The notes under the pieces were generated by a model, which worked only from the letters and a program-made list of their open reading frames with translations, was not told the origin of the DNA and did no database searches. Both the position numbers and the translations under genes were made by a program. 64,000 bases of DNA from Delphinus delphis (Eukaryota > Chordata > Mammalia > Artiodactyla > Delphinidae), in assembly GCF_949987515.2 (NCBI RefSeq), contig NC_082684.1, forward strand, positions 46,590,006 to 46,654,005, in the 5' to 3' direction. The first letter of the stretch is position 1. Each line of letters begins with the position of its first letter. Positions 48,635 through 57,816 of this stretch are shown in pieces.

Positions 48635-49496
48635 GGTTAGGGGGCGGCCCTCGGTCTACAAAGCCCCCTCCGAGCCCCAGCCCGCCCCGCCCGCCCCAAA
48701 GTTTGGCGGAGCCGCAGCCCAGCGGCCGCCGGAGACGCGTTCCCGTTCCAAGGTGGCTCTGGTGCCCGGACGCTGCAGGTACTGCCTCGGCTCCTGCCTC
48801 TCTCGTCTGGTTTCAGTTACGTTCTGGTGGTTCTGGCTGATTTCCCCAGAGATGATGACAGACAGTAGCACGGAAATGTTTGTTGTTGTTTTTTTTAAAT
48901 AACGATTTAAAAAAAAATTTTTCCCCACAAGGCACACAAACTGAAGAATGCTCTCTTTCCCCCCTCCCCCGCCTTCTTCTCGCAGCTTCGGGATGGTGAT
49001 TTCCGGCGTCCCGGGGTCTCTCCCCCGCTGGGCGGCAGCTCGGACCCTTCACACCCGCATTCCCGAGTGGCGATCACCACTGGAAGGAGAGAAAAGGCTG
49101 CAGTGAGACCTCGGCCGGCGAGGGAGCGCGCGCGGGAAACGAGTGCATTAGAGGGGGTGGAGGGGGGCGCCCCGCGGGGGGTTTGGTCCCCCAAATTCCG
49201 GCCGCCCCCTCCGCACCCGGATGCTGGAGAGGAGCTATTCCCGTTCTGGGAAAGGCAAGAAGCTTCCTTCCCAGGTGCGTGAGGAGACCGCCCGGCTTCC
49301 TGTTGCTGCCGCTGCGAACGGCTAGTGCTCCCCACACACCCCACCCGGGGTGGCCTCGGGGACTGTGCCTGCAAACGCCCGCACCAGCAACAGATCTTTC
49401 TCGCGCAGAAAACTTGCAATGCGGCTGCGGAGGGGCGCGGGGGTGGGTGTGGGGGCTAATGCAAAGCAGAGGCGGAGGCAGCAGCAGCCCGAGTTC

Positions 49497-49554
49497 CTTC
49501 CTCCTCCTCCTCCTCCTCCTCTCCCGCCTCCTCCTCCGCCACCTCCTCCTCCCG
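49497..49554. repeat. CTC/CCT polypyrimidine tract (GGA on gene strand)
   Basis: The plus strand is a run of CCT and CTC triplets broken by a few CCG units. The SAMD4A-sense strand is therefore a GGA-rich purine tract. Such tracts can form G-quadruplex or triplex structures and are common in 5'UTRs and promoters. Plus-strand reading frames through it give polyproline and look spurious. Confidence 0.75.
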
Positions 49555-49798
49555 GAGAAGCAGCCGAACGGCTGCAGCTCCATCTAGAGCAACAGCCAGC
49601 ATCTCCACCGCCAGGCGCCCCTCTGGATTTAGGCCGTGAGCAGCCGCGGCAACAGCTCGAGACAAAAATAAACTCTCCCCACCCAAAGCTCAGCGTCCAG
49701 CGGGCGGAGGCGCAGCCGGAGCCCCGGCTATCCCGCGCCGCGCCGCTCCAGCCCACCCGGGAGGTCTCCGAGGGCCTGCTTCGCCCTGAGCGATCAGA

Positions 49799-49855
49799 TG
49801 TGTGCGTGCGTATGCGTCTGTGTGTATGCGAGTGTGTACGCGTGTGTGTGCTGTA
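49799..49855. repeat. Imperfect TG/CG alternating tract
   Basis: Alternating purine-pyrimidine sequence, TGTGCGTGCGTATGCG and onwards to CGTGTGTGTGCTG, lies in the CpG island. It is a degenerate TG microsatellite with interspersed CG steps, a composition favourable to Z-DNA. Confidence 0.7.
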
Positions 49856-50504
49856 GGCATCCTGCCCCCGCTGCCGCCGCCTACGGGCGGGTCTGTCCGG
49901 CCCACCGCCTCGCCCGCGCGTCCCAGGCCGAAGGCAGCACGGCTATGGGCGAACGCCGAGCGCGGAGACAGCCGAGCCTACAGCACTGCCTCCCCCGGCG
50001 GGCAGGGCGGCTCCGCGGGAACTGCGGCTCCGCGCCGCCCGCACACGCCCCCGAAGCACCGCAAAGAAGAAAAGTTCGGTTTCGGGGGCTCCCCCAGTCC
50101 TAACCCTGTTCGGGTGGCAGCCAGCGGACGGCGAAGAGAGCCCAGCGACTCAGCCAGCCCTCGAGGGGCGGCTCGCTCCCAGCACCCCGTTTCCCGGCTC
50201 CCAGAACTTCGCGGCTCCCAGAACTTCTCCCCTCCGGGAAGGGGACCCAGTGACCCACTGGGGCAAAAGAGAGACAGGGCGCTCACCTGGGAGCGGCTCA
50301 TCCTGGCTGCTCGCGGCCCCAAGCGCGGGTCCGGGACCGCAGCGGCTCTCAGCGAGGTTGGGGGCGCCCGGAGCGCGGGCTGCGGGCCATGCCGTCGGGG
50401 CGGGCGGCGCTGAGAGAGTGCGGCGCTGCGGGTCCGGGCCGCCGCCGCCGCCGCTCCTGCCGCCTCCAGTGTCGGCTCGCGGAGGACTGAGCCGCCCGAG
50501 CCGG

Positions 50505-50545
50505 AGCTCCCCACATGCTACTGATTAACATACACCATTACATCA
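50505..50545. promoter_or_regulatory. AT-rich motif cluster inside the CpG island
   Basis: A sharply bounded AT-rich stretch sits in otherwise GC-rich DNA. On the minus strand it reads TGATGTAATGG followed by GTTAATCAGTAG and then CATGTGGGG. TGATGTAAT resembles ATF/CREB or C/EBP-ATF composite sites, and GTTAATCA resembles a homeodomain or HNF1 half-site. Such a pocket in a CpG island is often a conserved core promoter or enhancer element. The factor assignments are motif resemblance only. Confidence 0.35.
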
Positions 50546-51540
50546 TGGGCTTGGCAGGGAGCGCCCGAGAAGGGGGGAGAGGAACCCGGGCGGCGGCGGC
50601 AGCGGCGGCAAGCGGGGGGAGTCGGGGGAGGATCCCCGGGCCCGGCCTGCGGCGGGGGTGGGGGGGTGGATTCCTAAGTGGGGACCAGAAAAGGGGAGGG
50701 GAGCGGAGAGGGAGGAGCCGGATGGCGCAAAGGGGTCGGGTTGGAGGAACGGCCTGGCGGAGGGAAGAAGTTTGGGGAAGGGGAGGGGTCCAAGTGAATG
50801 CCTGCCCTCTGCTGCTTGCGTGTTCCGGAGGGGCCGGGGCGCTCGAGACGCCAGAGTGCGGGCCGGAGGGGACCCAGAGGGCGCTTGAGCGGGGACGGTG
50901 CTGCCACCGGCTGCTCGTCCTTGGGAATGTGGTTCGCCGACTCGGGTGACCACTCGGCCCAACTGGGGCCCGGGGGTGACAGAGACCTGGGGTCAAGGGC
51001 GCTGCAGGCGTGGACGGGTTCCGGGGGTCGAGGACGCGAAGGGCGGAGGAGGCCGAGGGGCGGTGCAGTGCTGGAAGAGCCTGGACGCCGGAAGGCCCGG
51101 GTCCGAGAAGCGCGAGAAGTTCCCGGGTTGCTCACCCCTTGCCCGGGTCGGACCTTGGATGCCCTTTGCTCCTGTGGGCGGCCTCGCGGCTAGCCCCACA
51201 CCCCTCTCCGGCCTTGCTGTCCCCTGGGGAAGCCGCCTGACTTCTGGGGCCAGCCGGGGAGCTACACCTGGCGCGCGGGCTGCGGCTGCGGCTCCGGCTG
51301 CGGGCCTGGAGCGGAGAGGAGCGCCGCCCCAGGCGGCTGGGAGGCGGGCGAGGCCACCTGTCAGCGCGTCTGAGTCGCCGGGCTGGGCAGCCTTTATGTG
51401 GCCCTGCAGAGTGCACGAGGCCGAGGCCGGGCAGGGGGCTTCAGAGGTCCTCGCCGCGCACAAGAGGATGGGGGTGGAGGTGCAGCGCCGAGGCCATGCA
51501 GTTCAGGGAGGGCTGGGAAAGTGCCCTCGGGTAGTCTCGA

Positions 51541-52818
51541 AAGTAGAGTATTGGTTTAAAATAACCTAAAACCTAACAATCGCTGTGCCTTCCAATAGTA
51601 ATCGAATATTCACAGGAGGACTTGATGACCAAATCCAGGCTGTCTCTGTGTTTTCAGTGAAAACAGTAAGCCCTGGAACATTTCTCCAGCAACTTGAGGC
51701 TTTCTTTATAAGAGTACTTCTGATAAGTTAGTGAAGCCTATGCTTCAAGTCCTGCCTCCCCTACTCTGGCTAATACAGGATTTCTGAAGATAAAGTATCT
51801 GAGATATTATTCCACTGATTTACCACTTCCTTCTTTAACTCCAGCATATGTTCCTGGATTTTCAATCATTTCTTCCTTCCGTCCTAAGTTACTGCACCGC
51901 TTAGTTCCTGTGAAACATGTGACAGCACCTAACCATCTGTTGGAGTATTGAAAGGTCTTGTGGAGCTGCAAAAATATAGGTGTTACCATTAAAATAGACG
52001 GTGTGTGGATGGATAATTTTCTTAAGCTCATCATTAACCAGCCAGGAAAGGTATCTGCATAATTTAATGAATATTTTGCCCTAAAAAAATTCTAGAGTCA
52101 GTGTTTTAATTTTGTTTTGTTTTATTATTACAGAGGCAGGAAATCTTGAAATATTTTCTCCAAAACATTATTATCATTAGCTAGTACTTAGTAATAACTT
52201 CTATCAAGAAATGGGGAGAAGGTTTAGAGCATGGTCTATCTCAATATATACCTTGCTATCAACTGCAGCCAAAGCAGAAGTTCCCCACCTGGGGATTTTA
52301 GAAGCCTCCAAGAGTGATTTTTTAAAAGAAAGTGGGAAAAAAATCAGTTTCATTAACTTATTTATTGTCACCTGCAGTTTACTAAGCGAATAGTAAAACT
52401 AAGAAACAAAAACAACAAAACCTTGAGGCAAATTGAATTCTGCTTAAGCTGAAGAAAGAAAATACTGCCACCTACTGGAAAAGTGTACTTCTTACAGCAG
52501 CCTGTGACCTAAGAAAAGATCTTGATTTAGCTAATTTTTGAGCTATTTTTTAAAAAATACAAAGAGGAGCATGACTCATGAGTTGCCATCCTGCCTTGTT
52601 TTTGTGGGTTCACAATACTTGTGATTTCCCTCACCTCTGGGCCTTTTCCCTGACTGGAAAGGGAGTGGAGATAAAACCCAGTGATGCTGCTTCACTATTC
52701 CTCACAGAGTGAAGTCAGGACTGAAGGAAGGAAAGTAATACTATCAACTAAATATATATTTTTGTCTAAATATGGACTTTCCTATTCGAAACTTTACCCA
52801 GTTTTTATGGATAATTAA
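51541..52818. other. Upstream intergenic DNA, no gene recognised
   Basis: AT-rich, unique-looking sequence immediately upstream of the CpG island. No interspersed repeat recognised. Confidence 0.5.
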
Positions 52819-52827
52819 GAAGTGGCT

Positions 52828-52894
52828 TTGGGATTGACATGTACACACTGCTATATTTTAAATGGATAACCAATAAATTTTTTTGTAAAAAAAA
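52828..52894 (+). mobile_element. Tiny L1 3'-end insertion
   Basis: GGGATTGACATGTACACACT then TTTAAATGGATAACCAATAA and poly(A) is a 5'-truncated, internally shortened L1 3'UTR. Target-site duplication AAGTGGCT is at 52,820-52,827 and 52,895-52,902. Confidence 0.8.
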
Positions 52895-52918
52895 AAGTGG
52901 CTAACAAGTACTAAATAT

Positions 52919-52990
52919 CCACATGACTTGGAGTTTTAGAGCAAATTCTAACTTCCACATGACTTGGAGTTTTAGAGCAAATTCTAACTT
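52919..52990. repeat. Perfect 36-bp tandem duplication
   Basis: Two identical 36-base units, each beginning CCACATGACTTGGAG and ending AAATTCTAACTT, lie head to tail (52,919-52,954 and 52,955-52,990). Identity implies a recent duplication. Confidence 0.97.
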
Positions 52991-53220
52991 CCAAAGAACA
53001 GTTGATTAGGCGGTAATCTGGGAGGAATGGGATTTAGGTGAGCTAGAAACATGGCTGGCAGGCAGGGAAACCATTTCTTGGTTAATGGAGACAAGCCCAG
53101 GTGCTTCTCCGTACTCTGTACACAGGAAAAGTGCAAAACCACTGATGAGCATGGAGGCAAGAGTAGGCTACTCAGGCCAAGATGTAGAGAAGGAATTGAC
53201 TATGAAAAGATTACACTTCG

Positions 53221-53547
53221 GGGCTTCCCTGGTGGCGCAGTGGTTAAGAATCTGCCTGCCAATGCAGGGCACACAGGTTCGAGCCCTGGTCCGGGAAGAT
53301 ACTGTATGCCGTGGAGCAACTAAGCCCGTGCGCCACAACTACTGAGCCTGCGCTCTAGAACCCACGAGCCACAACTACTAAAGCCTGCGCGCCTAGAGCC
53401 CGTGCTCTGCAACAAGAGAAGCCACCGCAATGAGAAGCCTGCGCACTGCAACGAAGAGTAGCCCCCACTCACCGCGACTAGAGAAAGCCCACATGCAGCA
53501 ATGGAGACCCAACGCAGCTATTAATTAATTAATTATTTTTTAAAAAG
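53221..53547 (+). mobile_element. CHR-1-like SINE (long form)
   Basis: CHR head, B-box GGTTCGAGCCC, long body to GACCCAACGCAGC and an ATTAATTAATTAATT tail that replaces the usual AAATAAAT. Target-site duplication AAAAGATTACACTTCG is at 53,205-53,220 and 53,548-53,563 (two mismatches). Confidence 0.95.
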
Positions 53548-53739
53548 AAAAGATTAGACTTGGGTAACTGAACAGAAGTGCCCAGGAGTGAGGAAGTTTG
53601 AAGACTGATTGAAAGTGAGCCAAACTGGCATCTGCATCAGATAGAACTCTATCTGTGTAATATTTGCCACTGGGATCTAGTGTGCTTCCTGAAGAGCAGG
53701 CAAGCTACAGTAAAGTAGTTTCTGTGTTAAGAATATCAT

Positions 53740-53835
53740 TTAAAAATAATTGTAATGCCTGCCCTCATAAGGTCTGAAAATAACTGGCACATTACTTGGC
53801 ACATAGGAGGTACCTGAAAAGTATTAGTTTTCCTT
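53740..53835 (+). repeat. MIR 3' fragment
   Basis: CTCATAAGGTCTGAAAATAA and TACTTGGCACATAGGAGGTA match the MIR 3' region. Confidence 0.55.
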
Positions 53836-54599
53836 CTTTGTAGGTACAAATCAGAGTATGTTAATTTGCCTAATTTACATCTCGGGTCTGCCTCACATAG
53901 AAGCATGCTTTTTCATTCTTCAAAGACACGCCCTCTCAAAAGCCAGGTAATAAGGCCGAGGACAGGATTGCCAGGGCTTGAATCAGGATTCAAGGGGATG
54001 AAGAGAGAGATGTGGAGGAAGAAACTGCAGAACTGGTGACAGATGGAATGTGGGAAGGCTAAATCAGGAGTCAGGTCTGCTAAGATAGCAACAGTGAAAG
54101 GCAAGCTGGGTGAGGCCCAGGAGCCATGGCTTAGGGAGACTAAACTTGAGTTCAGATCTCATTAGAAGAAGTTCAGAAATATCTCAGTGTTGGGAGGGGC
54201 ACACATTCAGATAGGAAGCTGGTGTTCTGTTAGCCCAGGGCAGAGTGCTAATGGCTAGCACCAATTTCCTATACCCCTAGCACGTTTTTATACTGACGGG
54301 ATCGTGACTGATAACTGGCCCAGGGTAAACCTGGCTGGGCAAGCCTCAGGGAAAGCACTGGGACTCCTGAGGAATCTGCTTTCACTTTTCACTGAAGTTC
54401 TTACCAGTCTAAGGATAGTTTTCAAATTTTCTTCAGTTCCTCAATTTAGGGAATTTTTCCAGAAAAGAAAGACTTCTTAAACCCAGTTTTAGGTAAATAG
54501 AATGCCACTACCCAAAGGCCATAACAGGTGTGATTAGTTACTCTTCAGGAGTGAAACAAGAATATGAATTGGATGGACATGTTGAATCCATAGGGAAAA
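53836..54599. other. Intergenic DNA, no gene recognised
   Basis: Nothing supportable seen. Confidence 0.5.
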
Positions 54600-55035
54600 G
54601 GTCTTTTTTTTTAATTTTGGTTAAATATGTATAACATAAAGTTTACCCTTTTCACCACTCTTAAGTCTAAAATTCAGTTGCATTAAGTCCATTCACATTG
54701 TTGGTGCAACCATCACTAACTATCCATTTCCAGATCTTTTCCATCTTCCCAAACTGAACTGCTGGGCTTGTTAAACAATAACCCCCCATTCTTCCCTCCC
54801 CTCAGTCTCTGCTAACCACTATTCTACAGTTTCTAGAGTCTCTGCTAACCACTATTCTACGTTTTGTCTCTATGAATTTGTCTGTTCTAGGTACCTCACA
54901 TAAGTGGACTCGTACAGTATTTATTGTCCTTTTGCGTCTAGCTTCTTTCACTTAGCATAACATTTTCAAGGTTCATCCATATTACAGCATGTATCGGAAT
55001 TTTATTCCTTTTTAAGGCTGATTAATATTACACGA
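54600..55035 (-). mobile_element. Ancient L1 (L1M-type) 3' region
   Basis: TGTATAACATAAAGTTTACC, GTTGGTGCAACCATCACTAA, ATTTGTCTGTTCTAGGTACC, TAGCATAACATTTTCAAGGT and TTCATCCATATTACAGCATG are old L1 text read on the minus strand. It contains a local tandem duplication. Confidence 0.82.
54804..54860. repeat. 24-bp direct repeat, 33-bp period
   Basis: AGTCTCTGCTAACCACTATT plus CTAC occurs at 54,804-54,827 and 54,837-54,860, within the old L1 tail. Confidence 0.95.
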
Positions 55036-56104
55036 AGAAAACTTTTGAGACAGCTTTCTCTAGCATGGAGTTAGATAAGAAAGGTGAACTCCAGTTTTTA
55101 GAACATTTAGTCAGGTACACTGTCTTTTTGACTGATTTCTAAAGAGTATAATCCAAACCAATTAACTGGTACTTAAATAAAATATAAATTCAAGCAATTG
55201 AACCACAATTTCAAACACAAATGCAGATGGGTTCACACTTTTTAAAAATAAGCAAATGTGTGAAATATTAAATTATGGTTTTTTACAGTAAAACAACTTA
55301 TAAGGCGTCATAGATAAATTTTCAAATAAATACGGTCAAAAGGTTAAATGTAAGTGCTGCAAAACTACTCCTATTTATAGGATTTGTATAGGTCAGGATT
55401 ACAAAAGTAGGAGCTTAGACCTTTTAGAGTGATAAGTTGTCCCAGATTGGCGTGAGAGAAAGAAAGTAAAAATTACTCATTGTAGAAATCATCAAATCCT
55501 AATTCTGATCTTTGTTGTTGATTAAAGGATTGCCAGTATCTTTTCCAGCTGAAAGTGCAATTGAAATGTGTCCACAGTTTTAAATAGCTGAAATTTTTAA
55601 ATGTACAAGTCTAAAGTCATATTTCTATAATCTAAACAAAGATCAGACTCCCCTTCTCCAGTATTCTTTAAAGCAACCTCTGTGATGAGAATATTCCAAG
55701 ACTGCTGGCACCAACAACTTTCTCTTTACCAGGTACTATTGTTGCATAGGATACATTAAATATTGATTAATCCCACATTTTTCCACATCCTTGGAATATC
55801 CCCATTCAGAAGGCTTATGAGAAACTGCCTGGTTATACATTGAAATTTTATTGCAAGATTTCTCAGAGCCTTCATTATGCTAATGTTCATTCTGCTCTCC
55901 TGGAGAGTACAGTATATGGCAGGTCCTAAAGTTACTTGAGCCCAGAACACATTCTTCCTAGGTCTTGTAGTATAGTGTTGCCTGGGATATGTTTTGGGAA
56001 ATGCTAGGTGTGATAATGGGTTCAAGAAAAGCAATAAAAATGATGAAAGAATTTAAAATTGTACCCACAGTTCAATGTTGAAAAACCATGTGCTTTTCAT
56101 ACAA
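55036..56104. other. Intergenic DNA, no gene recognised
   Basis: AT-rich unique-looking sequence. Confidence 0.5.
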
Positions 56105-56285
56105 TGTAGGAAGGTGACTAGTGATTAAGAGCACAAGCTTCAGGCAAAACAAAACAAAGCAGAACTGGATTCAAATCCTAACTCTACCACGTAGTAGATG
56201 TGTGATACGGGCTATTTAACCTCAGTCGGTCTCAGTTTTCTGTCTACCATAGTAAATTGAGCCAGGTATATAGGAGGTAAGATCT
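56105..56285 (+). repeat. MIR SINE
   Basis: TAGTGATTAAGAGCACAAGC, GAACTGGATTCAAATCCTAA, CTCTACCACGTAGTAGATGT and CTCAGTCGGTCTCAGTTTTC follow the MIR 5' half. Confidence 0.82.
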
Positions 56286-57420
56286 AATTGCTATCAATTA
56301 GAGTAGCCAGGAGAGAGACAACACCAATTATTTTATCAGAGGTCATGAATATAAAGAGTTGGTAACTGAAGAGTCGAAAGGAAAACATTAAGGTATCTCA
56401 CAGGTAACAACTGCAGGAAGCATCTACCATCCACAGGGCTAGGGAAACAAAATGAAGTTGGAATTATAAAAACTTAGAAGTTTGGAGGACGGGCCCTCAG
56501 AGCTGGAATGCGCAGCCCTCTGAGGAGGGGGTGTTGCTAGGCTGGGGCTGGTGTCCTGAGGTGGGGATGAGGAGGCAGGTTTGGCAAATGTTGGGAGAAC
56601 TGCAATCTGGATTCAACTGCTGCTCCTGGAATTAACCACCATTACCAAGGTAAAGAAGCGAGGCTCCGGTGGTGCTCACAGGAACAGGAAGCCAACGTGA
56701 AGCCCACAGGAAACAGACAGGAAGGAGCAAATCCCTCCTTCCTCCTGTCTTCCAGTTTCCCTCTATTGCTCCAGTTTGCAAAGCCTCATAGGGAGTCCAC
56801 TGGCAAAGCATAAATGTGGTTTGCGGAGTGTTACCCCAGCATCATAAAGCTGGTTGTAGAAGGGTGGGTTTGCAGCTGAGACGCAATAGCTTAACTGTTG
56901 GCACAAATACAAAGCGCTCAGAGCAAGGAAAGTATCTGACAGCTATTCCTCCTCCCCCAACCTAACTGACTCAGTCCTATGCCTGGGGCGGATTTGCAGA
57001 ATTTCCATAGGACCTAGCTACAGTAAAGAGAGAGGAGAGTAAATGACTGGAGGTTCAACTAAATAAATAAAACAAATAAGGTAGGCTTAACATCACAGCT
57101 CAAACTTCTAACAACTAAAACTGAACTCCTGGTTCTGCCCCCTTCCTCCCTCCCCAAGATGCATTCCCCCTCAGTCTTTGAAAATTGCAACATGGACAAG
57201 GTTACCTCCCTTCTTTGGCTCTCCAAGGTCTTCCCACTGCACAAAAGACTATCCTGACACCTGCCCATGACAACACTTGCCCTCTCTCCAACCCCATCCA
57301 CATTGCTCTTTCGCGTTTATTCACTTCAAGTCACATAGGCTTTTTCTCTCCCTCTACCACCCAAGCTCTTTTTCACTTTGTGCTTTTTGTTCCTTCCATC
57401 CAATATGCTGTGCCCAGCCT
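56286..57420. other. Intergenic DNA, no gene recognised
   Basis: Unique-looking sequence. The short frames at 57,059-57,475 end in or next to the L1 tail and are not supported. Confidence 0.5.
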
Positions 57421-57816
57421 CTTTTTTTTTTTAACATCTTTATTGGAGTATAATTGCTTTACAATGGTGTGTTAGTTTCTGCTTTATAACAAGGTGAATC
57501 AGCTATACATATACATATATCCCCATATCTCCTCCCTCTTACATCTCCCTCCCACCCTCCCTATCCCACCCTTCTAGGTGGTCACAAAGCACCGAGCTGA
57601 TCTCCCTGTGCTATGCGGCTGCTTCCCACTAGATATCTGTTTTACATCTGGTAGTGTATATATGTCCATGCCACTCTCTCACTTCGTCCCAGCTTACCCT
57701 TCCCCCTCCCGGTGTCCCAAAAGTTCATTCTCTACTTCTGCGTCTTTATTCCTGTCCTGCCCTTAGGTTCTTCAGAACCATATATTTTTTCTTTTTTTAG
57801 ATTCCGTATATATGTG

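Larger units (their letters stand above)
48250..51540. promoter_or_regulatory. SAMD4A: CpG island / SAMD4A promoter and 5'UTR region
   Basis: About 3.3 kb of very GC-rich, CpG-dense DNA surrounds and lies upstream (higher coordinates) of the SAMD4A start codon. It contains GC-box-like runs (for example GGGGCGGGGCC near 48,359), CCG runs near 50,441-50,456, a GGC run near 50,590, a CTC/CCT tract at 49,497-49,554 and a TG-rich tract at 49,799-49,855. An AT-rich pocket at 48,880-48,920 interrupts it. No transcription start can be fixed by eye. The island extends about 2.9 kb upstream of the ATG but only about 0.4 kb downstream, so the transcription start site is probably well upstream of the coding exon, or there are several. 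Confidence 0.85.

Noticed and set aside
49350..49856. 168-codon plus-strand frame with a polyproline run in the CpG island
   Set aside because: High GC removes stop codons on all frames. The frame is antisense to SAMD4A, its proline run is just the CTC/CCT tract, and no family resemblance or splice support was seen.
50287..50514. Minus-strand 178-codon frame upstream of SAMD4A taken as an N-terminal extension
   Set aside because: Its first codon is GTG rather than ATG, the frame runs through a likely splice donor at 50,286, and that donor's phase does not match SAMD4A exon 2.
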